Source: Kordia sp. SMS9
GTDB lineage: Bacteria; Bacteroidota; Bacteroidia; Flavobacteriales; Flavobacteriaceae
Length of the DNA stretch: 64,000 nt
Direction: 5' to 3'
Assembly (NCBI RefSeq): GCF_003352465.1
Contig: NZ_CP031153.1
Span: 4,116,001-4,180,000, forward strand
Shown here: in pieces, positions 7,820-16,381 of the stretch
How positions within the stretch are numbered: position 1 is the first letter of the stretch
Layout: the number at the start of each line of letters is the position of its first letter
Made by a program: the position numbers and the translations under genes
Notes under the pieces: generated by a model
Seen by the model: only the letters and a program-made list of their open reading frames with translations
Told to the model about the DNA's origin: nothing
Database searches by the model: none

Positions 7820-10273
7820 TTATTTTCTTTTAAAAGGTTTTTTGAGTCGTGATAACAGCGAACGGCGTTCATTTTCATGGTAGCCATTGCCATAATTACC
7901 ATAACCATAACCGTAGCCATATCCGTAACCATAGCCATAGCCATATTTGGCTTTTTGACGGTAATCGTTGAATACGAAACTGATATTTTTAACTTCTCCT
8001 TTTTTATATTTATCATTGATGATGTTCAACATGGCTTTCTTTGAATAGTCTTGTCGCACCATATAAATTGTTGCATCGGCATGCGTTATCAAATCTAAAG
8101 CATCAGAAACCAAACCTAATGGAGGTGTATCTAAAATGACATAATCATAGCGTTGTTTTAAATCTGCGATGAACTCTTCTAGTTTTTGACTGATTAATAA
8201 TTCAGATGGATTTGGCGGAATTGGTCCAGACGTAATCACATCCAGGTTTTCATATTTTGTCGATTGAATGACTTCGTCCATTTCCTTTTGTCCAATGAGG
8301 TAATTCACAACTCCAATGTCGTTGTTAATCCCAAAATCGCCAAAGATTTTTGGTTTTCGCAAATCCAATCCAACCAAAATCGTCTTTTTTCCTGTCAACG
8401 AAAATACTGATGCCACATTGATGGAACAAAATGTTTTTCCTTCTCCACTAACGGAAGATGTGATCAATACCGTTTTAGTGTTGTCATTTTCTAGATTTCG
8501 ATACATATATTGCAAACTCGATCGAATGCCTCTAAACGATTCTGCTACGGATGATTTCGGACTTTCGAATACCGCTAAATTAGATGCTGACCTGCTTCTG
8601 CTTACAATTCCTAAAATTGGAATGTTTGATAGTTTTTTTATGTCTTCTGGCGTATTGATATTGTTGTCCAATATGGTAACTAGAAATACAAATCCCAATG
8701 GAAGTAATAATCCTATGAATAAAGCAATGGAATAGTTTTTCCGTGTATTTGGCAAAATTGCTTTTTGTCCTAAATCTTTAGCACTGTCAATTACTTTTAC
8801 ATCAGAAACATTTGCTGCTTTAACAATACCTGCTTCATTTTTCTTTTCTAAAAACATCGTATAAGAAGCCTCGCTTATTTTATAACTACGCTCTATATTG
8901 AACAATTGCTGTTCTTCTTCTGGAAGTTTTCGAAATTCTGCGTTGGCTCTTGCCATTCTGTTGTCTACATTAGAAATGTCGATTGCCGTTGAGGAACGTG
9001 CAGTTTTCACATTTTCAAGCAATACGCGCTTAGTGGCTTCAATATCTTTGTCAATTTCCTTAAAAAAGATATCATTTTTAACCGTTTCTCCTAGTTTTGC
9101 TCTTTGAATAGATAAACTAACAATTTTGGAAACATTTGTAACGATATTTTCATCTTCAATACCGGAAGAAGCTGGCGCAGGCAACGATCTAAAATCTGTA
9201 CTATTGGTTAAATAATCTTCTAATAATTTATAGTATTGTAGTTCAAGTTTGTACTTATTTTTCTCAATACTGTATTGATTCATCCGTGCAAAAACATCTT
9301 CTCCTTTTAGCGAAGGATCAAATACTTTGTTGTCCTGTTTGTATTTTTTAAGTTTTTGCTCGTCTTTTCGCAATGAATCTTCTACACCTTGAATCATTTT
9401 ATCAATAAAATTAAGCGTATTGGTCGCAAACTGATTTTTTTCTTCGAGTTGTTTTCCTTTTAAGATTTCTGTGGTAAGATTGAGATAATCTGCTAAAATA
9501 GCTCTATTTGGTCCTGTTAGACTCAACTCTAACATGGAAGCTCCTTGCACTTTTAGACTAATGGCAATTCCTTGATAATTGGCAATTTCACTATTCAGAC
9601 TCGTTAAATAGATATAATAAGGCTTCCCTATTTCAATTTCTGTATTTCGACGTGGTGTTAGTGCGAATTTAAAATAATCGGTATTGGCTTCTGCATTCAT
9701 CACAAAATCACCCGAATATGTTTCTCCTTTTGGAGTTATTTTGGAAACTTTGTTGAGTTTATAATTGATTCCTGAAAAACGCTCTTCATCAGTAAAATCA
9801 ATACTTGCTGTGTAGTTATCGCGATCGCGAAAGACAATTTTAATCGGTGTATTTAAAAGCTGTGGAACACTTTCATCCAAACTTGCAATAAAAGGTGCAT
9901 TGGTATGAATATCTTCTAACCGATATACGCCTTGTTCTTTGTAATGAATATATGTTTGTAGTACACGTACTACGTTTTCGTTATGTGTTCTCGATTTTAG
10001 CGTTGTTTTTACCGTTTCTACTTTATCACTTGCGCCTCCCCAATTAAAGGTTAAATTCATGCTTGATGAGAAAAACGGATTTTGTTCTTCTTTGATAGAA
10101 ATCAAGCTTTCCATACGATAAATACGTTCAATACGCTTGTTGTAGAAATAAGTAACTACAAAGGCAATTCCCAAAACAATGACAAAGAGATACCAATAAT
10201 TTAGGGCTCTAAATAACAGTGCTTTGCTATCAAAAGAGTTTTGTGCTTTCTGTTCGTCAAATTCCGTTTCCAT
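7820..10273 (-). CDS. wzc: Wzc-like polysaccharide co-polymerase / tyrosine autokinase
   Basis: The frame allows a start at 10306, but that overlaps the upstream wza. The ATG at 10273 (METEFDEQ) lies 5 bp past the wza stop and is preferred (817 aa). Two membrane helices flank a long periplasmic coiled-coil Wzz/GNVR-type region. The cytoplasmic BY-kinase domain has Walker A SSVSGEGKTF, A' LVGLDLRKPK and Walker B YVILDTPPLGL. The C-terminus is a Tyr-rich tail of repeated Gly-Tyr pairs before a basic end, the place where such kinases phosphorylate themselves. Role: controls length and export of the polysaccharide. Confidence 0.92.
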   Translation of the reverse strand: METEFDEQKAQNSFDSKALLFRALNYWYLFVIVLGIAFVVTYFYNKRIERIYRMESLISIKEEQNPFFSSSMNLTFNWGGASDKVETVKTTLKSRTHNENVVRVLQTYIHYKEQGVYRLEDIHTNAPFIASLDESVPQLLNTPIKIVFRDRDNYTASIDFTDEERFSGINYKLNKVSKITPKGETYSGDFVMNAEANTDYFKFALTPRRNTEIEIGKPYYIYLTSLNSEIANYQGIAISLKVQGASMLELSLTGPNRAILADYLNLTTEILKGKQLEEKNQFATNTLNFIDKMIQGVEDSLRKDEQKLKKYKQDNKVFDPSLKGEDVFARMNQYSIEKNKYKLELQYYKLLEDYLTNSTDFRSLPAPASSGIEDENIVTNVSKIVSLSIQRAKLGETVKNDIFFKEIDKDIEATKRVLLENVKTARSSTAIDISNVDNRMARANAEFRKLPEEEQQLFNIERSYKISEASYTMFLEKKNEAGIVKAANVSDVKVIDSAKDLGQKAILPNTRKNYSIALFIGLLLPLGFVFLVTILDNNINTPEDIKKLSNIPILGIVSRSRSASNLAVFESPKSSVAESFRGIRSSLQYMYRNLENDNTKTVLITSSVSGEGKTFCSINVASVFSLTGKKTILVGLDLRKPKIFGDFGINNDIGVVNYLIGQKEMDEVIQSTKYENLDVITSGPIPPNPSELLISQKLEEFIADLKQRYDYVILDTPPLGLVSDALDLITHADATIYMVRQDYSKKAMLNIINDKYKKGEVKNISFVFNDYRQKAKYGYGYGYGYGYGYGYGNYGNGYHENERRSLLSRLKKPFKRK
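7884..7950 (-). repeat. Hexanucleotide repeat coding for a Gly-Tyr tract
   Basis: On the plus strand the unit is a degenerate 6-mer (cat/cgt + agc/aac type, for example ccatag and ccgtaa) repeated about eight times. It codes for alternating Gly and Tyr near the C-terminus of the Wzc-like kinase. The number of tyrosines (about 11 in the tail) could change by slippage without breaking the frame, since the unit is a multiple of three. Confidence 0.75.
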
Positions 10274-10277
10274 GTTT

Positions 10278-11081
10278 CTATAGATTTCTTGACAATACAA
10301 CAACACTTGCCACTAGCGACACTACAGTCACTACCGCAGTAATTGTTTGCACTAAGTTTGTTCCGGTTCCTAACGATTTTTGTTTCAACGGTTTTACATA
10401 GACCATATCATTTGGCTTCACATAATAATAAGGAGAATTTAAAGCATCTATACTTGTTAAGTTTATGTGATGTATTTTTTGTCCTTGCGGATATTGCCTA
10501 ATAATCAATACATCTTTTCTATTTCCAACATCCGTAATATCTCCAGCACTTGCCAAGGCTTCTATGACATTAACACGGTCTTGAAAAAGTGTATAAATTC
10601 CTGTGTTTTTCACTTCTCCTGTGACTGTAAATCGCAGTCCCGCTAATTTCACTACGATAAATAAATCTTCTTTCTTGTTAAAATATTCTTTGAGTAATTT
10701 CTTTTCAATATCAGCTTCTATTTCTTCAAGCGTAAAGGCCAACACGTTCATTTTCCCAAGAATCGGAATTTCAATATTTCCGTGTTTACTTACTGTAAAT
10801 CCGCTGTAATATAAACTTTGATCCGATTGATTTAGGCTTGGATTGTTTTTGTTGGAAACAGGATTAAACATGGCCGCCAACTTTTCGTCTGTCGATTTTA
10901 TATTGATTGATAACAAATCACCTACTTGCACTCTATAAGGCTTTTCGTTTAATTTTATCGACTGTTTAATAAGCTTCGTATCGTCTTCACTTTCTCCAAA
11001 ATACGTCAGTTCCTTATTGCTGACACAGGAAGCTAACAGGAAAAAAATGCTCAGAATTGATATTGGGGCTTTCAAATTCAT
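10278..11081 (-). CDS. wza: Wza-like polysaccharide export lipoprotein
   Basis: 267 aa. A lipoprotein signal ends at LLASC (Cys19). The body has the poly-export domain (YRVQVGDLLSINI) and one SLBB-type domain (FTVTGEVKNTGIYTL, VIEALASAGDI). The C-terminus ends in a hydrophobic helix (about residues 243-263), as in Bacteroidota members that span or touch the outer membrane. It is the first gene of the minus-strand operon and is preceded by a good -7 element. Confidence 0.9.
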   Translation of the reverse strand: MNLKAPISILSIFFLLASCVSNKELTYFGESEDDTKLIKQSIKLNEKPYRVQVGDLLSINIKSTDEKLAAMFNPVSNKNNPSLNQSDQSLYYSGFTVSKHGNIEIPILGKMNVLAFTLEEIEADIEKKLLKEYFNKKEDLFIVVKLAGLRFTVTGEVKNTGIYTLFQDRVNVIEALASAGDITDVGNRKDVLIIRQYPQGQKIHHINLTSIDALNSPYYYVKPNDMVYVKPLKQKSLGTGTNLVQTITAVVTVVSLVASVVVLSRNL

Positions 11082-11106
11082 GAATTAGGTGCTGTTGTTT
11101 ACCAAG

Positions 11107-11137
11107 CAAATATAAGTTTTACGCAGTAATAATAAAA
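11107..11137 (-). promoter_or_regulatory. Bacteroidota-type promoter of the polysaccharide operon
   Basis: On the minus strand TATATTTG (11114-11107) matches the -7 consensus TAnnTTTG exactly. A TTTT (11137-11134) stands 19 nt upstream in place of TTTG. The predicted start of transcription is about 20 nt before the wza ATG. No other such site is seen in the gaps down to 727. Confidence 0.6.
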
Positions 11138-11191
11138 TTCTATACCACATATCTGATCTTTTTATTTTTAATTTGTAAAAAAATCAACAAA

Positions 11192-13051
11192 GTGAATTAT
11201 TTATCCGTCGAAAATATCTCAAAATCTTTTGGAGAACGCGTACTATTTGAAGACATCTCTTTTGGCATCAATAAAGATCAAAAAGTAGCGTTTATTGCCA
11301 AAAATGGAACCGGGAAAACTTCTTTATTAAATATCATTACAGGTCGTGAAGAAGCAGATAGCGGACAAATTATTTCCCGAAAAGGAATTCACATGGCGTT
11401 TTTGTCTCAAAAAGAAAGCTTAGATCCGAATCTTACGATTGAAGAAACCATTTTTGCGTCCGACAATCCTATTTTGGACATCATTGCCAATTATGAAAGT
11501 GCGTTGCTGAATCCTGATGATGCCGAAAATTATCAAAAGGCATTCGAAAAAATGGATTTGCACAATGCGTGGGATTTTGAAACACAATACAAACAAATCC
11601 TCTTTAAGCTAAAACTGGAAAACTTGTCGCAAAAAGTTAGCAATTTGTCTGGTGGACAGAAAAAACGGCTAGGTTTGGCTACAATTCTCATCAACAAACC
11701 CGATTTGCTAATTTTGGATGAACCGACAAATCATCTCGATTTGGAAATGATTGAATGGTTGGAAGAATATTTCAAAAAAGAGAATATTACCCTTTTTATG
11801 GTGACACACGATCGCTATTTCTTAGAACGCGTATGCAATGAAATTGTGGAACTTGAAAACGGAAAACTCTACAATTATAAAGGAAGTTACTCGTACTATT
11901 TAGATAAAAAAGAAGCGCGCATCAACGCCGAACAAGCTTCGGTGGAAAAAGCCAAAAATTTATACAAAAAGGAACTCGATTGGATGCGTCGTCAACCGAA
12001 AGCACGAACGACCAAATCGAAATCGCGCATCGACGACTTTTTTGTCATCAAAGAAAAAGCACATCAACGCCGCAACGAACACGAAGTGCAATTGGAGATC
12101 AACATGGAACGCATGGGAAGTAAAATTTTGGAGTTGCATAATGTTTCTAAATCGTTTCAAGACAAAGTATTACTCAATAAATTTGAATATGTCTTTAAAA
12201 AAGGCGAACGCATTGGCATCATTGGAAAAAACGGAACGGGGAAATCTACTTTTCTAAACATGATTACAGGTCGTTTAAAACCTGATGCGGGAAAAGTAAT
12301 TGTGGGCGACACCATCAAATTTGGCTATTACACACAAAGCGGCATCAATCCGAAAGAAGGACAAAAAGTACTTGATATCATCAAAGAATACGGCGAATAC
12401 ATTCCATTGAAAAAAGGGCGCATGATTTCGGCAGCGCAATTGCTAGAACGCTTTTTATTCGACCGAAAACGACAATACGATTTTGTGGAAAAACTGTCTG
12501 GTGGCGAACTGAAACGTTTGTATTTATGTACGGTGTTAATTCAGAATCCAAACTTTTTAATTCTGGATGAACCTACAAACGATTTAGACATTGTTACGCT
12601 CAATGTGTTGGAAAGTTTCCTGTTGGATTTTCCGGGTTGTTTGCTCGTAGTTTCGCATGATCGCTACTTTATGGATAAAATTGTAGACCATTTATTTGTC
12701 TTCCGAGGAAACGGCGTCATTGAAGATTTCCCAGGAAATTATAGTGATTTCAGAGCGTATGAAGACAGTTACGAGCCAGAAACAAAAACCGCTGAGAAGA
12801 AAGAAAAACAGTCATGGCGACAAGACGAGAGCGAGAAATTGAGCTACAACGAACAAAAAGAATACAAACGTTTGGAAAAAGACATTCAGCGTTTGGAAGA
12901 AGAAAAAGAAAAAATTGAAGCCGAATTTGTGTCTGGTGAACTTTCGCAAGATGAAATTCAAGAAAAGTCGATGGAATTGCAGAAAATCATCACGGAATCA
13001 GAAGAAAAAACAGAACGTTGGTTTGAATTGGCGGCTAAAATTGAAGAATAA
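11192..13051 (+). CDS. uup: ABC-F family ATPase, Uup-like
   Basis: 619 aa from a GTG start. Two ABC domains without membrane segments: Walker A AKNGTGKTS and GKNGTGKST, signatures LSGGQKKRLGLA and LSGGELKRLYLC, Walker B LLILDEPTNHLD and FLILDEPTNDLD. The linker between them is highly charged. A C-terminal coiled coil (about residues 545-619, very rich in Glu/Lys) marks the Uup subgroup, which acts at ribosomes or branched DNA. ABC-F proteins work on the ribosomal E site. The gene is divergent from the wza operon. Confidence 0.88.
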   Translation: MNYLSVENISKSFGERVLFEDISFGINKDQKVAFIAKNGTGKTSLLNIITGREEADSGQIISRKGIHMAFLSQKESLDPNLTIEETIFASDNPILDIIANYESALLNPDDAENYQKAFEKMDLHNAWDFETQYKQILFKLKLENLSQKVSNLSGGQKKRLGLATILINKPDLLILDEPTNHLDLEMIEWLEEYFKKENITLFMVTHDRYFLERVCNEIVELENGKLYNYKGSYSYYLDKKEARINAEQASVEKAKNLYKKELDWMRRQPKARTTKSKSRIDDFFVIKEKAHQRRNEHEVQLEINMERMGSKILELHNVSKSFQDKVLLNKFEYVFKKGERIGIIGKNGTGKSTFLNMITGRLKPDAGKVIVGDTIKFGYYTQSGINPKEGQKVLDIIKEYGEYIPLKKGRMISAAQLLERFLFDRKRQYDFVEKLSGGELKRLYLCTVLIQNPNFLILDEPTNDLDIVTLNVLESFLLDFPGCLLVVSHDRYFMDKIVDHLFVFRGNGVIEDFPGNYSDFRAYEDSYEPETKTAEKKEKQSWRQDESEKLSYNEQKEYKRLEKDIQRLEEEKEKIEAEFVSGELSQDEIQEKSMELQKIITESEEKTERWFELAAKIEE

Positions 13052-13053
13052 AC

Positions 13054-13818
13054 ATGTGGTATCAAATCTTTGCATACTTTAAATTCTTTTTCAAATCGAG
13101 CAATCAGCACGGAATTCATTCACCATTCGTGTACAATTTGATAACGCAATGCTTCTATGACAAATCGTCAAAAGAAATCTACAAGACGCTTCAACAGTAT
13201 CGCGACGATTTATTGAAAGATGACACGATTATAGAAGTCAAAGATTTTGGCGCAGGGAGCAGAGTATTTTCATCCAACAAACGGAAAGTTTCAGCCATCG
13301 CAAAAAATGCAGGAATTACTCAAAAACGCGCACAACTCTTAGCACGATTAATTTCTTATTTAGAAATTAAAAAATGTTTAGAATTGGGAACTTCGCTCGG
13401 AATTGGCACGATTGCTATGAACGCGGCAACTGATGTATACACCATTGAAGGTTGCCCAGAAACGGCTAAAATTGCAGAAAAACAACTTAGAACATTCGAC
13501 ATGAACAATGTTTCCATCAGTATGGCGCCTTTTGAGAAAATTATACCGGAACTGATGGATGAAATTTTTGATTTGATCTATTTCGATGGCAATCACCAAA
13601 AAGAAGCGACATTACAGTATTTTGAAACATTATTGAAAACCGCGCATAATGACAGTGTTTTTATTTTTGACGACATTCATTGGAGCAAAAACATGACCGA
13701 AGCTTGGGAAATCATTAAAAACCACCCAAAAGTTACGGTTACGATTGACACCTTTTTTTGGGGATTTGTATTTTTTCGGAAAGAACAAGTCAAAGAACAT
13801 TTTGTGGTTCGGATTTAA
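13054..13818 (+). CDS. Class I SAM-dependent methyltransferase
   Basis: 254 aa, starting 2 bp after the ABC-F stop, so probably co-transcribed. The SAM motif CLELGTSLGIGTIAM and acidic strand VYTIEGCPE are clear, and FDLIYFDGNHQKEAT with FIFDDIHW fits the O-methyltransferase branch that carries the metal-site acidic residues. N-terminal HGIHSPFVYNL is a stretch seen in Bacteroidota members of this family. The substrate is unknown. Confidence 0.8.
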   Translation: MWYQIFAYFKFFFKSSNQHGIHSPFVYNLITQCFYDKSSKEIYKTLQQYRDDLLKDDTIIEVKDFGAGSRVFSSNKRKVSAIAKNAGITQKRAQLLARLISYLEIKKCLELGTSLGIGTIAMNAATDVYTIEGCPETAKIAEKQLRTFDMNNVSISMAPFEKIIPELMDEIFDLIYFDGNHQKEATLQYFETLLKTAHNDSVFIFDDIHWSKNMTEAWEIIKNHPKVTVTIDTFFWGFVFFRKEQVKEHFVVRI

Positions 13819-13877
13819 ATCCATTTGGACGCGCTTTGCTGTTAGACTTGTTCCTGCGAAGGCAGGAATCTCTTAGA

Positions 13878-14315
13878 TCGCTATCGCTATTAGATATTAG
13901 ATCGCTTCGCTTTTAGATGTTAGACTCGGCTTTGCCTGTTAGACTCTTTCATACAATGCTCGCGTTTTCTTTGAAACTTCATTTTCAAATTGAAGAATTT
14001 TCAAATTGATACATTGAATAAGAATCGCTATCGCTATTAGATATTAGATCGTTCCTCGCTTTTAGATGTTAGACTCGACTTTGCCTGTTAGACTCTTTCA
14101 TACAATGCTCGCGTTTTCTTTGAAACTTCATTTTCAAATTAAAGAATTTTCAAATTGACACATTGAATATGACTCGCTATCGCTATTAGATATTAGATCG
14201 CTCCTCGCTTTTAGATGTTAGACTCGGCTTTACCTGTTAGACTCTTTCATACAATCTTTGAGTTTTCTTTGAAACTTCATTTTCAAATTGAAGAATTTTC
14301 AAATTGACACATTGG
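13878..14315. repeat. Three tandem copies of an intergenic repeat of about 147 bp
   Basis: The unit begins tcgctatcgctattag and recurs at 13878, 14025 and 14174 (periods 147 and 149, last copy about 142 bp). Each holds atattagatcg, ttagatgttagactcg, gttagactctttcataca and a tail tttcaaattgaagaattttcaaattg. Copies differ by scattered changes. It fills most of the 661-bp gap between the two methyltransferase genes, and no reading frame or transposase is present. Related scraps occur near 45485-45530 and loosely near 24500-24680, so this is a dispersed family. Confidence 0.85.
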
Positions 14316-14322
14316 TTTATAT

Positions 14323-14357
14323 GTGTTGTTTACGTAAGTTTACAACTTGCACAACAC
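14323..14357. other. Inverted repeat in the 13.8-14.5 kb gap
   Basis: Arms gtgttgt (14323-14329) and acaacac (14351-14357) face each other across a spacer. It lies between the tandem repeat and the next gene. There is no T run after it, so it is not called a terminator. The remaining bases up to 14479 show only a weak TATATTTA -7-like site near 14453. Confidence 0.3.
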
Positions 14358-14479
14358 GATCTTGCATTCAAGAAATTGCACCTCACACAGCAATAAAACC
14401 TGTAAATTTTCACAATTATTCAGCAGAAATAAAGTAAATTCGTAGTAATTTTTATATTTAGCCTCAAAAATTTAGTACA

Positions 14480-15295
14480 GTGAATGATACACGCCTACAG
14501 AAAGTCCTAGAAGTCAACAAAAAGCAGAAAGAATTCTACAATGTAAAAAAGAAGAATTTTGCAACAAAGCTTTGGTCTTTTATGCGAAATAAATTATTAT
14601 CTGATTTCCGCAAAGAACTACAAATCAACGAACAAGTCTATGAAAAACACCGCACATGGTTGGGCGATTTGTCCAATAAAAAAGTCCTTGATTTAGGTTG
14701 TTATGCAGGAAATCATTTAAGTTTATATTTAGCAGAAAATGCGAAAAGTTATTTAGGAATTGATTTGAGTGACAAAGCGATTGGACAGCTCAACGAACGT
14801 TTGAAAGACTTACCAAGCGCCAAAGCGGAAGCGGTTGATTTTTTATCGCCAGAATTTAAAGAAACGGACTTTGATGTCATTTATGCGTATGGCGTATTGC
14901 ATCACTTTGAAAGTTTGGATTTATTGTTTGGCAAACTCAAAGAGAAACTTGCTAAAGACGGGAAATTAATTTCCTATGATCCACTCAAAACAAGCTGGCC
15001 GTTGCGCATCATTCGCGGAATTTACAGACCGTTTCAATCTGATGCCGATTGGGAATGGCCATTTTCAAAGAAAACTGTACGACGTTTTCACAACGAATTT
15101 AAGGTTGTAGAACGCAGAGCCATCTTAGGAAGTTCCAAATGGGCATTTTTTCTCAATATATTGCCGATGGGTGCCACAAAAAAGATGAATTACATCAAAA
15201 AATTACATCAAAAAGATTGGGAACAATCTAAAACAAGCGACCGCCATTTGTATAAGTGTATGCATTTAACTATGTTCATGGAACAAAATGCCTAA
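14480..15295 (+). CDS. SAM-dependent methyltransferase (methyltransf_11/25 type)
   Basis: 271 aa from a GTG start at 14480, the first in-frame start after the gap. The SAM-binding motif KVLDLGCYAGNHL, the acidic YLGIDLSD, and FDVIYAYGVLHHF (motif II/III region with the LHH seen in methyltransferase type 11) are clear. The C-terminal third lacks recognisable features. Substrate unknown. The following mini-genes start 3 bp after its stop and may be co-transcribed. Confidence 0.8.
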   Translation: MNDTRLQKVLEVNKKQKEFYNVKKKNFATKLWSFMRNKLLSDFRKELQINEQVYEKHRTWLGDLSNKKVLDLGCYAGNHLSLYLAENAKSYLGIDLSDKAIGQLNERLKDLPSAKAEAVDFLSPEFKETDFDVIYAYGVLHHFESLDLLFGKLKEKLAKDGKLISYDPLKTSWPLRIIRGIYRPFQSDADWEWPFSKKTVRRFHNEFKVVERRAILGSSKWAFFLNILPMGATKKMNYIKKLHQKDWEQSKTSDRHLYKCMHLTMFMEQNA

Positions 15296-15297
15296 GT

Positions 15298-15456
15298 ATG
15301 ACCAAAGAACTCATCATATTTATCATCATTGTAGCTGTATTAGCTCCTTGGCTACTTATGAATACACGAAAAAATAAAAAGCGTAGTAACAATCGTAGAG
15401 AGCGTGGATTTATGAGTGATTATTTAGAAAAGAAGAAAAAAGATAAAAAAGAATGA
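15298..15456 (+). CDS. 52-aa single-helix membrane protein
   Basis: ATG at 15298, just after the methyltransferase stop. The first 20 residues (MTKELIIFIIIVAVLAPWLL) form a membrane helix and the rest is very basic (Lys/Arg rich). A larger frame that starts inside the methyltransferase is possible but unlikely. Its stop overlaps the next start as ATGA. Not recognised as a known family; the function is unknown. Confidence 0.55.
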   Translation: MTKELIIFIIIVAVLAPWLLMNTRKNKKRSNNRRERGFMSDYLEKKKKDKKE

Positions 15457-15584
15457 TTGATTGGAAATTACCTGTTGCAATCATCATTGGACTTTTCTTT
15501 GTATATCAATCCAATAAAAAAGTGGCAAAAAAGCTTACGGATCGTTTCAAAGAAAAAGAAGAAAAAGAAAAGAATGAGAGGTAG
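15453..15584 (+). CDS. 43-aa single-helix membrane protein
   Basis: Starts in an ATGA overlap with the previous gene. The sequence begins MIDWKLPVAIIIGLFFVYQS (a helix at about 7-18) and ends in a Lys/Glu-rich tail. The design, helix followed by charged tail, copies its neighbour. Not recognised; called because of the coupled start and topology. Confidence 0.5.
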   Translation: MIDWKLPVAIIIGLFFVYQSNKKVAKKLTDRFKEKEEKEKNER

Positions 15585-15657
15585 AATTATACTGATTGCT
15601 GTCGTTATAGGAATTGTAGTGTTGTACATGTATCAACGCAACAGGAGAAACCGATAG
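15574..15657 (+). CDS. 27-aa hydrophobic mini-protein
   Basis: ATG at 15574 overlaps the end of the previous frame by 11 bp. The product is one helix (RIILIAVVIGIVVLYMY) with a basic end (QRNRRNR). It is the third of three overlapping single-helix frames. It may be a chance frame in basic low-complexity sequence, but the start fits the same pattern as its neighbours. Confidence 0.35.
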   Translation: MRGRIILIAVVIGIVVLYMYQRNRRNR

Positions 15658-15687
15658 TACATTCTCAAAAAAAAAGAAAAAGAAAAA

Positions 15688-16263
15688 ATGAAAATTTACA
15701 CAAAAACAGGAGATAAAGGCACTACTGCCCTATTTGGTGGTACGCGCGTTCCCAAACATCATATTCGGATTGACAGTTATGGAACGGTGGACGAACTCAA
15801 TTCGCACATTGGCCTCATTCGCGATCAAGACATCAATCCACATTACCAACATGTATTGATGGAAATTCAAGATTTGTTATTTACCGTTGGTGCGGTGTTG
15901 GCAACGGATCCTGAAAAAGCCACGTTAAAAAACGGAAAAGATCGCTTGAACATTCCAAGAATCACAGAAGCAGAAGTTGCTGTCTTAGAAAAAGAAATGG
16001 ACACTATGAATGCGGAATTGCCACCAATGACGCACTTTGTATTGCCTGGAGGACATCAAACGGTGTCATTCTGTCATATTGCCCGCTGTGTTTGCAGGCG
16101 AGCCGAGCGTTTAGCCGCAGCACTTTACGAATTAGAACCTTTTGATGAATACACTTTAAAATACTTAAACCGACTTTCTGACTACCTTTTTGTGTTGGCA
16201 CGAAAGTTGTCTCATGATTTGCAAGCAAACGAAATAAAATGGATTCCGAAGAAGAATTCGTAA
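15688..16263 (+). CDS. Cob(I)alamin adenosyltransferase, PduO type
   Basis: 191 aa. The N-terminal MKIYTKTGDKGTTALFGGTR is the ATP-binding start of the PduO family. GTVDELNSHIGL, FVLPGGH and CRRAERLAAAL are the other family blocks, the last holding the conserved Arg-x-x-Glu. The enzyme moves adenosyl from ATP to cob(I)alamin to make coenzyme B12. No cobalamin riboswitch is seen upstream. It is 30 bp past the mini-genes. Confidence 0.93.
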   Translation: MKIYTKTGDKGTTALFGGTRVPKHHIRIDSYGTVDELNSHIGLIRDQDINPHYQHVLMEIQDLLFTVGAVLATDPEKATLKNGKDRLNIPRITEAEVAVLEKEMDTMNAELPPMTHFVLPGGHQTVSFCHIARCVCRRAERLAAALYELEPFDEYTLKYLNRLSDYLFVLARKLSHDLQANEIKWIPKKNS

Positions 16264-16327
16264 GTTGCTAATAATTAGAAGAATAAAAAACGTTCTTAAA
16301 AATAATGTGTAAATAATTACTTTTTTA

Positions 16328-16358
16328 CTTGACTATTTCATTTAAAAATTTATTTTTG
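16328..16358 (+). promoter_or_regulatory. Strong Bacteroidota promoter for the DUF2795-secA unit
   Basis: CTTG (16328-16331), a 19-nt spacer and TATTTTTG (16351-16358) match the TTTG-N19-TAnnTTTG consensus closely. Predicted transcription start is about 17 nt before the ATG at 16382. Confidence 0.7.
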
Positions 16359-16381
16359 CAAAAAATTAATATACAAAGAAT

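Noticed and set aside
7801..8016. 71-aa frame on the minus strand rich in Met/Ala (MAMAMVTDMATVMVMV type)
   Set aside because: It is a shifted-frame shadow of the Gly-Tyr repeat of the Wzc-like gene; the odd composition comes from the hexanucleotide repeat.
10274..10306. Longer start of the Wzc-like gene (MLLYCQEIYRN)
   Set aside because: It would overlap the wza end by 29 bp; the ATG at 10273 gives the usual acidic cytoplasmic start and a 4-bp gap.
13878..14315. Repeat block considered as a CRISPR array
   Set aside because: The period is about 147 bp and the whole unit is repeated; there are no short constant repeats with variable spacers and no cas genes.
15457..15657. A single 66-aa frame from a TTG start in place of the two mini-genes
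   Set aside because: It mixes a Lys run with the last helix, while the ATG frames at 15453 and 15574 have coupled starts and normal helices.
15658..15687. Cobalamin riboswitch before the adenosyltransferase gene
   Set aside because: The gap is only 30 bp and A-rich; there is no room for a riboswitch.
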